DNA from: Microbacterium arborescens
Lineage (GTDB): Bacteria; Actinomycetota; Actinomycetes; Actinomycetales; Microbacteriaceae
Direction of reading: 5' to 3'
Assembly: GCF_030369635.1 (NCBI RefSeq)
Contig: NZ_CP128474.1
Location: 1,860,001-1,924,000 of the forward strand
Length of the DNA stretch: 64,000 bases
Position 1 is the first letter of the stretch. Every line of letters starts with the position of its first letter. The notes under the pieces were generated by a model that was given only the letters and a program-made list of their open reading frames with translations, searched no databases and had not been told where the DNA came from. Shown piece by piece: positions 9,943 to 18,605 of this stretch. The translations under genes and the position numbers were made by a program.

Positions 9943-9976
9943 ACGCAGGCGCCCTGCGAGTTCGCGGGGCGCCTGC
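9943..9976 (-). terminator. terminator of the first Opp operon
   Basis: 11-bp perfect stem, CGCAGGCGCCC (9943-9953) with GGGCGCCTGCG (9966-9976). In minus-strand direction it is followed by TTAAAC, just past the ATPase gene. Confidence 0.75.
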
Positions 9977-9996
9977 GGAGAGGCCGGGGTCGGGCC

Positions 9997-11652
9997 TCAG
10001 GAGGCGTCGAGAGCCGCGCGACGCTCTTCTCTGCGCCGACGCTGTTCGACCGGATCGGGCACAGGAGATGCGGCGAGCAGCTCGCGCGTGTACGACTCGC
10101 GGGGCTGCAGCAGCACCTGCGAGGTCGGACCCTGCTCGACGGTCCGGCCCGACTTGAGCACGAGGATCTGATCCGAGAGCTGGTCGACGACCGCGAGGTC
10201 ATGGCTGACGAGGATGCAGGCGAACGAGTAGGTCTCCTGCAGCTCCTTCAGCATGTCGAGCACCGCGGCCTGCACCGAGACGTCGAGAGCCGAGGTCGGC
10301 TCGTCGGCGACGAACAGCTTCGGGCGCAGCGTGAGGGCTCTCGCGATCGACACGCGCTGCCGCTGACCGCCCGACAGCTCGTGCGGGTAACGCTCGAGGA
10401 CATCGCGCGGCAGCCGGACGGCGTCGAGCAGCTCGCGCGCGCGGTCGAGCCGCTCGGCCTTGGTACCGACGCGATGAATCGCCATCGGCTCGATGATGCA
10501 GTCGCCGATCGGGAAACGCGGGTCGAGCGAGGCCGCCGGGTCCTGGAACACCACCCCGATCTCGCGCCGCACGTTCTTCGCGTTGCGCCCGCGGAGCTTG
10601 GCGAGGTCCTGGCCGCCGAGGCGCAGAGTGCCGTCGGCGATGGGCATGAGGCCCAGCACGGCGCGCGCGATCGTCGACTTGCCCGATCCCGACTCGCCGA
10701 CGATCCCGAGGACTTCGCCGGCGGCGAGGTCGAACGACACATCCTCGACCGCACGGAAGGTCTTGCCCCGACCGGCGTACTCGAGGACGAGCCCCTTGGC
10801 CTCGAGCACGACGTCGCGCGACGCGCTCATCGCGGCCCTCGAGGTCAGCTCGGGGTCGAGGCGCGGGACCGCCGCGAGAAGCTTCTTCGTGTACGGATGC
10901 TGCGCCCGCGTGAGGACATCCTCGACCGCGCCGACCTCGACGAGGTCGCCCCGATACATCACCGCGACGCGGTCCGCGATGTCGGCCACGACACCCATGT
11001 TGTGCGTGATGAGGAGGATGCCGGCGTCGGTTTCGTCCTTGAGTCGCCGCAGCAGGTCGAGGATCTCGGCCTGCACCGTGACGTCGAGGGCAGTCGTCGG
11101 CTCGTCGGCGATGATGACCTTCGGGTTCAGGGCGATCGCCATCGCGATGACGATGCGCTGACGCTGCCCGCCCGAGAACTGATGCGGATACTGTTTGATC
11201 CGCCGCTCAGGCTCCGGGATGCCGACGATCCGCAGCAGCTCGATGGACCGATCGCGCGCGTCTTCGCCGTAGGCGACGTCGTGCAGCTCGAAGATCTCGG
11301 TCAGCTGACGCTCGATCGTCAGCACCGGGTTGAGTGCCGTCATGGGCTCTTGGAACACCATGGCGATCTCGCTCGCCCGGAGCTTGCGCATCTGTTCGTT
11401 CGGCATGCCGATCACCTCGGTCTCGCCGACGGTGACCGAGCCGCGCACGATCGCGTTCTCGGCGAGGAGACCCATCGCGGCGAGCGAGGTGACCGACTTG
11501 CCCGAGCCCGACTCGCCGACGACGGCGACGACTTCGCCCGGCGCTACGTCGAGCGAGATGCCTTTGACAGCATCGACGTCTCCGGAGCCCGTCAGGAACG
11601 TGACCGAGAGGTCGGTGAACTTCAGTGCGGTTCGCGTGGCGGTGACGCTCAT
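9997..11652 (-). CDS. dipeptide/oligopeptide ABC transporter, fused double ATPase
   Basis: Single chain of 551 residues with two complete nucleotide-binding domains, equivalent to OppD plus OppF. Domain 1: Walker A GESGSGKSV (about 50-58), signature FSGGQRQRIVIAMA, Walker B VIIADEPTTALD. Domain 2: Walker A GESGSGKST (about 330), signature LSGGQRQRVSIARAL, Walker B LFVADEPTSALD, then the basic Opp C-terminal extension with GPTSQVLLQPRESYTRELL. It is the last gene of a four-gene operon, and its ATG overlaps the upstream permease stop in ATGA. It energises the two membrane subunits immediately upstream. The substrate is probably peptide; nickel or sugar substrates also occur in this family. Confidence 0.93.
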   Translation of the reverse strand: MSVTATRTALKFTDLSVTFLTGSGDVDAVKGISLDVAPGEVVAVVGESGSGKSVTSLAAMGLLAENAIVRGSVTVGETEVIGMPNEQMRKLRASEIAMVFQEPMTALNPVLTIERQLTEIFELHDVAYGEDARDRSIELLRIVGIPEPERRIKQYPHQFSGGQRQRIVIAMAIALNPKVIIADEPTTALDVTVQAEILDLLRRLKDETDAGILLITHNMGVVADIADRVAVMYRGDLVEVGAVEDVLTRAQHPYTKKLLAAVPRLDPELTSRAAMSASRDVVLEAKGLVLEYAGRGKTFRAVEDVSFDLAAGEVLGIVGESGSGKSTIARAVLGLMPIADGTLRLGGQDLAKLRGRNAKNVRREIGVVFQDPAASLDPRFPIGDCIIEPMAIHRVGTKAERLDRARELLDAVRLPRDVLERYPHELSGGQRQRVSIARALTLRPKLFVADEPTSALDVSVQAAVLDMLKELQETYSFACILVSHDLAVVDQLSDQILVLKSGRTVEQGPTSQVLLQPRESYTRELLAASPVPDPVEQRRRREERRAALDAS

Positions 11653-12692
11653 GCGCGGTTCCTCCTCTTGATCTCGCGGCGCACGCTGCGCGACTGCCGC
11701 GGGTCGTACGCGTCACGGATGCCGTCACCCAGGAAGTTGATCGACAGGGCGATCGCCAGGATCATCATTCCGGGCCACCAGAACAGCCACGGACGGCTCG
11801 TGAAGCTGCCCTGGTACTGGCTGATCAACAGACCGAGAGAGGTCTCCGGGGGCTGCACGCCGAAGTTGAGGAACGACAACGAGCTCTCCAGAAGAATTGC
11901 TCCCGCGATCGCGAACGTGGCATTGACGGCGATGACCCCGATGACGTTCGGGATGAGGTGACGGAAGATGATGCGCGCTCCCCCGGCACCCGAGGCGCGG
12001 GCTGCGAGGACGAAGTCGCGCTCGCGGAGCGACAGCACTTCACCGCGCACGAGACGGGCGAGCCCGGTCCAGGTCAGCAACGAGAGCAGGAACGCGAGCA
12101 GGATCGGGTTCTTGCCGAGGTTGCCCGCGATCTGACCGACGACGGCCGCGAGGGCGAGCAGCGGGATGACGATGAACAGGTCGGTGATGCGCATCAGCAC
12201 GGAGTCGACCCAGCCGCGGTAGTACCCCGCGACGGCCCCGATCACGGTGCCGATGACCGTCGACGAGATGCCGAGAACGAGCCCGAGCAGGATCGAGCGC
12301 TGCGTGCCCATCATGGTCAAGGCGAAGAAGTCCTTACCGGTGTTCTCCTGACCGAACGGGTGCTCGCCGATGTGGATGCCGTCGCCCCCGAGCCATTCCG
12401 GGATGAGACTCAACGTCGGGAGGCCGCCGTTGACGACGTCGCCCGCGGCGCGGTAGTCATAGGGCCACCACCCCGGGATGCCGGCGAAGCCGACGGAGGT
12501 GAAGCTCAGCAGGGTCAGGAAGATCAGCACGACCGCGGAGATCGTCGCCGCGCGGTGGCGCAGGAAGCGCCCCCACACGATCCGGGCCTGCGAGCGAGGC
12601 GCCGCGGTGCTCTTGGCGAGAGCTGCGTCCTCCGCCTCGGCGACCGAGAGCACCGACGTCGTGGTCGGGACGTTGTCGTTCGGGTTCGTCAT
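11649..12692 (-). CDS. oligopeptide ABC transporter permease (OppC-like)
   Basis: 347-residue membrane subunit with an N-terminal cytosolic stretch, TM1 near residues 40-65, and five further helices. It has a typical OppC periplasmic loop before TM2 and the ATPase-contact EAA loop: ARASGAGGARIIFRHLIPN. The C-terminal segment FLGDGIRDAYDPR is diagnostic of OppC/DppC. ATG 12690-12692 overlaps the preceding permease stop (ATGA). It forms the translocation pore together with the 12689-14209 product. Confidence 0.92.
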   Translation of the reverse strand: MTNPNDNVPTTTSVLSVAEAEDAALAKSTAAPRSQARIVWGRFLRHRAATISAVVLIFLTLLSFTSVGFAGIPGWWPYDYRAAGDVVNGGLPTLSLIPEWLGGDGIHIGEHPFGQENTGKDFFALTMMGTQRSILLGLVLGISSTVIGTVIGAVAGYYRGWVDSVLMRITDLFIVIPLLALAAVVGQIAGNLGKNPILLAFLLSLLTWTGLARLVRGEVLSLRERDFVLAARASGAGGARIIFRHLIPNVIGVIAVNATFAIAGAILLESSLSFLNFGVQPPETSLGLLISQYQGSFTSRPWLFWWPGMMILAIALSINFLGDGIRDAYDPRQSRSVRREIKRRNRA

Positions 12693-14209
12693 ACTCGGAT
12701 CCTCGGGTCGATGACGGCATAGAAGATGTCCGCCAGCATGTTGAAGACGATCGCGGCCAGGCCGGTCACGAGGAAGAAGGCCATGACCGGGTTCGGGTCG
12801 ACCTGGGCGAGACCGGTGGAGAAGAGGTCACCCATGCCCTTCCAGCCGAAGACGCGCTCGGTGATGACCGCGCCGCCGATGAGGCCCGCGAAGTCGAACG
12901 CGGCGATCGTCGCGATCGGGATCAGAGCGTTGCGGAACGCGTGGCGGAAGATCACCAGTCGCTCGGGCACGCCCTTGGCCCGCGCCGTGCGGATGAAGTC
13001 CTGGTTTCCGACCTCGAGCATCGACGTCCGCGTGTAGCGGCTGTACGAGGCGAGCGAGATCACCGTCAGAAGCAGCGTCGGCAGCAGCATCTGCGTGCCG
13101 ATGTCGAGGAACGTCTGCCAGAACGTCCCGTCGAAGTTCGGCGTCTGAGCGCCGATCGTCGAGATGGGCCGCGGCTTGCGCTGCAGGAATGACGGCCAGA
13201 CGCGGAACAACGAGTCGACGACGGTGAGCAGGGCTCCGCCGAAGATCGTCACGAACGCGACGACGGTCGCCGGGCCGCGGAAACGCCCGCCGAAGAAGCG
13301 TCCGATGACGAACGGCACGACGATGGCCAGAAGTGCGCCGGCGGCGAGGACGCCCCAGTTCATGTAGTAGATGAACACGTTCGTCAGTGCCAGATGCATC
13401 ACCACCACGAGCCCGGCGCTGGACAGGCCCACGACCAGGACCCGCCGGTTGTGCAGACCGACCGACGCCACCGTCGCGCTCAGCGCGAGCAGGACGGTCA
13501 GGACGGCCACGCCGATGATGGTCAGGCGCGGCTCACGGAACGCATTGGTCGCGAGCATCAGCGACAGCGCGACGCCGATGAAGACCGTGGTGAAGGCGAA
13601 GGTGACCGCGCGACGCTTGAACGAGCCACCGCCGAAGACCTGCACCACGAAGCCGATCAAGACGGATATCACGATGATCTGGACGGGTGACAGCTGCGGA
13701 TCGCGGATCCAGTCGTTGTACCCGATCGCGAGGTACTCCTTGAAGAGCACCGCGGCCCAGAACACCGGCAGCGAGAAGAAGAGGAAGGTGGCGAAGGTCA
13801 CGGCGTAGTCGAGGCCCGAGTACTGCCGGATAGCCGTCACGATACCGATCGCGATGCCGATGATGAGGGCCAGCACGGTGGCCAGGAGAACGAGCCTCAG
13901 CGTCGAGGCCGCCGCCTGCCCGACGAGTGTCGACACTTCGACGCCCTGTCGGGTGAGGCCGAGATCGCATTGCCCGATGAGGCATTTGCTCGCCCCGAGC
14001 AGCCAGGTGAGATACCGGGCGAACCAGGGCTGATCGAGGTTCATGTATTCGATACGCCGGGCGATCAACTGCTCGCGGTTGTCCGCGTTGCTCTCGCGGA
14101 GGTCGGCGAGCGGGTCGCCGGAGTTGATCGTGAGGACGTACATCAGGAGGGATGCGGCGAGCATGATGCCCACCGCGGCCGCCAGACGGCGGATGATGAA
14201 TTTCAGCAC
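12689..14209 (-). CDS. oligopeptide ABC transporter permease (OppB-like) with large membrane insertion
   Basis: 506 residues, about 180-200 longer than ordinary OppB/DppB. The N-terminal RRLAAAVGIMLAASLLMYVL helix and periplasmic domain and the C-terminal core are standard: ATPase-contact loop near TARAKGVPERLVIFRHAFRNALIP, then GGAVITERVFGWKGMGDL, ending FYAVIDPRIRV. Between TM3 (about 120-165) and the core (about 365) is an extra segment with about five or six hydrophobic helices and basic loops. It is open in one frame throughout, so it looks like a real insertion and not a frameshift. First permease gene after the lipoprotein gene, separated from it by hairpins. Confidence 0.9.
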   Translation of the reverse strand: MLKFIIRRLAAAVGIMLAASLLMYVLTINSGDPLADLRESNADNREQLIARRIEYMNLDQPWFARYLTWLLGASKCLIGQCDLGLTRQGVEVSTLVGQAAASTLRLVLLATVLALIIGIAIGIVTAIRQYSGLDYAVTFATFLFFSLPVFWAAVLFKEYLAIGYNDWIRDPQLSPVQIIVISVLIGFVVQVFGGGSFKRRAVTFAFTTVFIGVALSLMLATNAFREPRLTIIGVAVLTVLLALSATVASVGLHNRRVLVVGLSSAGLVVVMHLALTNVFIYYMNWGVLAAGALLAIVVPFVIGRFFGGRFRGPATVVAFVTIFGGALLTVVDSLFRVWPSFLQRKPRPISTIGAQTPNFDGTFWQTFLDIGTQMLLPTLLLTVISLASYSRYTRTSMLEVGNQDFIRTARAKGVPERLVIFRHAFRNALIPIATIAAFDFAGLIGGAVITERVFGWKGMGDLFSTGLAQVDPNPVMAFFLVTGLAAIVFNMLADIFYAVIDPRIRV

Positions 14210-14236
14210 GGAAGTCGAGGTCCCTTGGTCGTACGC

Positions 14237-14254
14237 GGGGCACCTATGTGCCCC
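14237..14254 (-). other. small hairpin in the lipoprotein-permease gap
   Basis: GGGGCAC paired with GTGCCCC around a CTAT loop. It lies between the stronger hairpin and the permease start, so it may fold in the permease leader. Confidence 0.55.
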
Positions 14255-14260
14255 TCACGG

Positions 14261-14296
14261 GAGTGTGGGCCGTCACCGCAGCGACGGCCCACACTC
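14261..14296 (-). terminator. intra-operon hairpin after the lipoprotein gene
   Basis: Perfect 14-bp stem, GAGTGTGGGCCGTC (14261-14274) with GACGGCCCACACTC (14283-14296). It lies just downstream of the binding-protein gene. Probably a partial terminator or 3' stabiliser that gives more binding protein than permease. Confidence 0.75.
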
Positions 14297-14321
14297 TGGA
14301 CGTGTCAGAGACAGAATACGT

Positions 14322-16046
14322 TTATTCTGCGCGCGACCACTTCTCGGCGTTCCACATGATGCCGGTCTGGCCCACGGAGTGCTGAGCGTTCTGGATGTCG
14401 GCGGCCGCAGCGTCGACACCGGGGTGAGCGAACAGCGGGATGCCGAACAGGTCGTCCCACAGCTGCTTCTCGATGATCTTCGTCTGCTCGAGGTGCACCG
14501 ACTCGTCGAGGCTCGTCACCAGCGTCTGCCACGCCTGGTCGACGACCGGGCTCGAGTAGCCGCCGTAGTTCTGCGGCTTGTCGGTGGCGTAGATGTTCTG
14601 GCCCGAGGTGATCTGGCCGGAGCCGGCCCAGGCGAACAGTGCCACGTCGTAGTCGCCGCGCTCCTGGGTTCCGCCGGGCTGGAAGAAGTCGGCGTTGCCG
14701 ACGTCCTGGATGTCGAAGCCGGCCTGGTCGCAGGACGACTTGATGAGGGCGACCTCGTCAGCGCGACGCGGGTTGGGCGCCGAGTAGCCGATACGGACGA
14801 CCGTGCCGGCAGCACCGGCGGCGTCGACGAGGGCCTTGGCCTCTTCGAGGTTCGGCTCGTCGTAGCGGCCGTCGTAGGCAGCCGAGACGACCTCGTCGTA
14901 GTTCTCCTGGAACGGGAACACCTCGCGGGCGTTCATGACCTCGGCGTCGGCGCTCACGGGCTTGATGAGGTTGTCGACGATCTGCTGGCGCGGAACGCAC
15001 ATCGCGAACGCCTGGCGCAGCTCGAGGCTGTTCGCGAGCGACGCGTTGCCCTTGAAGTTGAAGTCGAGGTGCTCCCACGTCAGGGTCTGGCCGGTCAGCA
15101 GCTGAGCGGCGTCGCCGAGCTCCTCGATCTGCGAGACGGTGTCGACCGAGGGCTGCGGGGCGATGACGTCGAGGTCACCGTTCTGCAGCGCCTGGACCAT
15201 TGCGTCCTGCTCGACGAAGCGGATGACGAGCTCGTCATTGGCCGCGGGCTCGCCGTAGTAGTTCTCATTGCGCTTGAGGGTCACCGACTGTCCGGCCTCC
15301 CACGACGAGAGCACGTACGGACCGGAGCTGGGGATGAGCGCCTCGTCCGGCAGAGTGCCGGGCGCGGTGTTCCATCCGGTGTTCCAGAAGTCGGCCGCGT
15401 CGGCGAGAGCAGCCGCGTCGCCGCCGCGGATCGCCTCGACGAGCTCCTCGGTCGACAGGCCGCCCTGCTCGGCGACGACGTGCGCGGGGCTGAGCAGCCA
15501 GGTCTGGATCTGCCAGTCGGGGTCGGGCGCGGCGAACTCGACGGTGAACGACTTCGCGTCGGCGTCACCCTGCGGGCCCGCGGGAACGGTGTCGCCCAGG
15601 TCCTGCGAAACGGAGTTGAAGAGGGGGCCCTCGGCGCCGGCGAGGTTCGGGTTCTGCACGCCCCACGCGAGAACGGCGTCGGCGACCGTGATGGGCGTGC
15701 CATCCGACCACTTCGCGTCATCGGCGATGGTGTACTCGACGACCATCGGGTCTTCGGAGATCAGCTCATACGAGCCCAGGTCGGCGTTGGGCTGAATGGC
15801 CCCGACCTCGTCGAAGTAGCTGAAGCCCGCGAGGAGCCGGTCCACGATCGCGGAGTTGTACGTCGAGTACGTCTCCGGCGTGAAGCCGTTGTAGCTGATG
15901 AAGTCGTTCGGACCGACCGAAACGGCGATCGACTGGCTCGTCGAGTTCGCCTCCTGGTCGCCGCCGTCCGCCGGCGCGCAGCCGGCGACGACGAGCGCCA
16001 GGGCTGCGGCGCTCGCGGCCGCCATGGAGATACGCGTAAAACGCAT
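14322..16046 (-). CDS. peptide-binding lipoprotein of ABC transporter (SBP family 5)
   Basis: 574-residue extracytoplasmic solute-binding protein. Lipoprotein signal: basic start, hydrophobic segment and lipobox VVAGC with Cys 23 as the likely lipid-modified residue, followed by a flexible APADGGDQEANSTSQS linker. Family-5 features include DAKWSDGTPITVADAVLAW and SSGPYVLSSWEAGQSVTLKRNENYYG. ATG 16044-16046 is preferred over GTG 16052 because AGGAG lies five bases before it. First gene of the importer operon; it delivers the ligand to the two permeases downstream. The upstream 269 bp to the PH-domain gene holds its promoter, which I could not place with confidence. Confidence 0.93.
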   Translation of the reverse strand: MRFTRISMAAASAAALALVVAGCAPADGGDQEANSTSQSIAVSVGPNDFISYNGFTPETYSTYNSAIVDRLLAGFSYFDEVGAIQPNADLGSYELISEDPMVVEYTIADDAKWSDGTPITVADAVLAWGVQNPNLAGAEGPLFNSVSQDLGDTVPAGPQGDADAKSFTVEFAAPDPDWQIQTWLLSPAHVVAEQGGLSTEELVEAIRGGDAAALADAADFWNTGWNTAPGTLPDEALIPSSGPYVLSSWEAGQSVTLKRNENYYGEPAANDELVIRFVEQDAMVQALQNGDLDVIAPQPSVDTVSQIEELGDAAQLLTGQTLTWEHLDFNFKGNASLANSLELRQAFAMCVPRQQIVDNLIKPVSADAEVMNAREVFPFQENYDEVVSAAYDGRYDEPNLEEAKALVDAAGAAGTVVRIGYSAPNPRRADEVALIKSSCDQAGFDIQDVGNADFFQPGGTQERGDYDVALFAWAGSGQITSGQNIYATDKPQNYGGYSSPVVDQAWQTLVTSLDESVHLEQTKIIEKQLWDDLFGIPLFAHPGVDAAAADIQNAQHSVGQTGIMWNAEKWSRAE

Positions 16047-16315
16047 TCCCACTCCTGTTCTCTTGATGATCCGGGCGACGGAAGACCTTTCCGTTCCCCG
16101 CTCGGTGACCTGGTCGCCGAGCTCAGATGAGAACTACCCTTGCGTGCGTTCGTTTCCAACGTGTTGCGCGAAACGAGTTCGTTAGCAAAATGTGTCCTAC
16201 GCATGCCGCCGACGGCGTACGCCTTGCTCATTGCGAAGCGGCGGGGCTGAGCACTTGTGCACCCGCGCTGCATCCGCGCAGGAGGGTGACCCGACTCCGG
16301 CCGCGCGAGCGGTGA

Positions 16316-16870
16316 TCAGCCGCCGAAAACGAGCGCGATCGCCGCCCACACGACGATCACCGCGAGCGGGATCAGCACGGCACGGTTCCAGGAGCGGGTG
16401 ATGGGCTCTGCGGGTGCCTCCGAGGCGTTCTCATCCCACGCGGCGCGGATCTCTTCGATCTCTCTCACCGCGGTCGGCATCTTCGCTGCTTCTTCGCGCA
16501 CGCTCGACCAGGCGCCGCGTCCGACGCGCGCCGGTCTGCTCGGCGACGGCCCGCCGAAGGCCGCGATGGACCGCCCGTCGACGGTGTCTACGGTGACCTG
16601 CCAGCGCAGCCGGATGTCGCTCACCGCCGGCCACGGCACCCGTGTCACACGGAGCGGGTTCGCGATCACGATCGCCCGCTCGTCGGTCGCCACGTACGGA
16701 GCGTAGAGCAGCGTATAGATCAGCCACACCGCGAGAAGGACCCACGGCGCGAGCAGCAGCCCCTGCACTACGCCGCCCCGCACGAAGGCGTCCCCGAGGA
16801 GGAAGGCACCGAGCAGACCGGCGCCGACGACCGCGATGGTCGCCGACGCCGGACGGTAGGTCTTGCTCAT
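16316..16870 (-). CDS. PH-like-domain membrane protein
   Basis: 184 residues. Two N-terminal helices (about 9-28 and 33-52) are followed by a PH-like beta domain (YVATDERAIVIANPLRVTRVPWPAVSDIRLRWQVTVDTVDG), typical of actinobacterial proteins annotated as low-molecular-weight antigen 6 / bPH. Then come a polar linker and a final helix (about 163-182). ATG 16868-16870 lies 10 bp after the stop of the second Opp ATPase, so it is probably the last gene of that operon. Function unknown. Whether it serves the transporter is inferred only from position. Confidence 0.8.
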   Translation of the reverse strand: MSKTYRPASATIAVVGAGLLGAFLLGDAFVRGGVVQGLLLAPWVLLAVWLIYTLLYAPYVATDERAIVIANPLRVTRVPWPAVSDIRLRWQVTVDTVDGRSIAAFGGPSPSRPARVGRGAWSSVREEAAKMPTAVREIEEIRAAWDENASEAPAEPITRSWNRAVLIPLAVIVVWAAIALVFGG

Positions 16871-16880
16871 ACCGGGCTGC

Positions 16881-18605
16881 TCAGACGCCGAACTGGAATC
16901 CCGCACCGGGGATGGCCGCGAGCAGTTCGCGCGTGTAGTCCTCCGTCGAGTGATCGAACACCTCGTCGGTGGTCGCCGACTCCACGAGCCGGCCCCGGCG
17001 CATGACCGAGACGTTGTCGGCCACGAGACGCACGACCGCGAGATCGTGCGTGATGAAGAGGTACGTCAGGTCGAGTTCGGTCTGCAACTCGGTGAGCAGG
17101 TTCAGGATCTGTCCCTGCACGAGCACGTCGAGCGCCGACACGGCCTCGTCGAGCACGAGCACGTCCGGCTTCAGCGCCAGGGCGCGAGCGATCGCGACTC
17201 GCTGGCGCTGACCGCCCGAGAGCTCGCTCGGATACCGGTCCTTCGCCGCCGTCGGAAGCGACACCTGGTCGAGCAGTTCGCGTACGCGTGCCGACCGTTC
17301 CTTCTGGCTGCCGAACTTGTGCACGCGCATGGGCTCGGCGATCGTGTCGCCGACACTGTACTGCGGGTCGAGAGTTCCATACGGGTCTTGGAAGACCGGC
17401 TGGACACGACGGCGGAAGGCGAGCTCTTCGGCGCGGTTGAGCCCACCGAGCTTCTTGCCGTCGAAGTGGATCTCGCCCGAGGTCAGTCGCTCCAGCTGCA
17501 GGAACAGCTTCGCCAGAGTCGACTTGCCCGACCCCGACTCGCCGACGATCGCGGTCGTCGTCCCCTTGGCCACCTGGATGCTGACGTCATCGACCGCGAC
17601 GATCTCCTTCGAGGAGAGCCCGCCGGTCCGCACCTTGTAGACGCGTCGCGCGTTGCGGATGTCGATGAAGTCGCTGCGAGCGGCGACCGACTCCGCCTCG
17701 GCTTCGCGCTCCTCTGCCCGGGCGAGGAACTCCTCCCCGGCGCCGAACACGTCGACGTCCTCGTGGTGACGCACGGCTTGGATGCGGCGTGAGGCGAGGC
17801 TCGGCGCGGCCGACACGAGCCGCTTGGTGTACGGGTGCTTGGGGTCGGCGAGGATCTCCTGCGACGGCCCCGACTCGACCACGCGGCCGCGGTACATCAC
17901 GACGAGGTGCTCGGCACGCTCGGCGGCGAGTCCGAGGTCGTGGGTGATGAACAGCACCGAGGTGCCGAAGTCGGACGTGAGGGAGCCCAGGTGATCGAGG
18001 ATCTGGCGCTGGACCGTCACGTCGAGAGCCGACGTCGGCTCGTCGGCGATGAGAAGCTTCGGGCGGGCCGACAAGCCGATCCCGATGAGCGCACGCTGGC
18101 GCATTCCGCCGGAGAACTGGTGCGGGTACTGCCGCATCCGATCCTCGGCATCCGGAAGACCGGCTTCGGTGAGCACCTCGACCGCGCGGTCGCGGACGGC
18201 TGCCCGTCCCGTTGCGCTGCGGTTCGACCGGACGGCCTCGCGAACCTGGAAGCCCACGGTCAGCACGGGGTTGAGGTTCGACATCGGGTCCTGCGGGACG
18301 TAACCGATCTGGGCTCCGCGCACGGCCTGCAGCTCACGGTTCGTCAGCGCCGCGAGATCGCGGCCCTCGAACATGATCTGACCGTCGGTGATGCGTCCGG
18401 TTCCGGGGAGCAGACGGATGATCGCCTGCGCGGTGGTGGACTTGCCGGAACCAGACTCGCCCACGATCGCCACCGACTGGCGCGGATAGATCGTCAGGTC
18501 GACGCCACGGACGGCGGGAACGAGCCCGGCCTTCGTCTGGAACCCGACGTGGAGGTTGCGGATGTCCAGCAGCGGCGTGGCATCCGAGGACGTGGTGTCG
18601 CTCAT
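16881..18605 (-). CDS. dipeptide/oligopeptide ABC transporter, fused double ATPase (second system)
   Basis: 574 residues with two ABC domains. Domain 1: GESGSGKSTTAQA, signature FSGGMRQRALIGIGL, Walker B LLIADEPTSALD. Domain 2: GESGSGKSTLAKL, signature LSGGQRQRVAIARAL, and a slightly unusual Walker B loop VLVLDEAVSALD. A charged linker (EEFLARAEEREAEAESVAA) joins them. ATG 18603-18605 has GGAG upstream and overlaps the permease stop in ATGA. The same frame is open upstream into the permease region, but those residues are antisense-like and lack transporter features. Paralogue of the 9997-11652 protein. Confidence 0.93.
   Translation of the reverse strand: MSDTTSSDATPLLDIRNLHVGFQTKAGLVPAVRGVDLTIYPRQSVAIVGESGSGKSTTAQAIIRLLPGTGRITDGQIMFEGRDLAALTNRELQAVRGAQIGYVPQDPMSNLNPVLTVGFQVREAVRSNRSATGRAAVRDRAVEVLTEAGLPDAEDRMRQYPHQFSGGMRQRALIGIGLSARPKLLIADEPTSALDVTVQRQILDHLGSLTSDFGTSVLFITHDLGLAAERAEHLVVMYRGRVVESGPSQEILADPKHPYTKRLVSAAPSLASRRIQAVRHHEDVDVFGAGEEFLARAEEREAEAESVAARSDFIDIRNARRVYKVRTGGLSSKEIVAVDDVSIQVAKGTTTAIVGESGSGKSTLAKLFLQLERLTSGEIHFDGKKLGGLNRAEELAFRRRVQPVFQDPYGTLDPQYSVGDTIAEPMRVHKFGSQKERSARVRELLDQVSLPTAAKDRYPSELSGGQRQRVAIARALALKPDVLVLDEAVSALDVLVQGQILNLLTELQTELDLTYLFITHDLAVVRLVADNVSVMRRGRLVESATTDEVFDHSTEDYTRELLAAIPGAGFQFGV

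Noticed and set aside
8398..11961. Plus-strand open frame of 1187 codons across typA and the first Opp ATPase
   Set aside because: It is antisense to two clear genes, its product is an Arg/Asp/Glu/Val-rich pseudo-protein without motifs, and long antisense frames are expected with extreme G+C at third positions.
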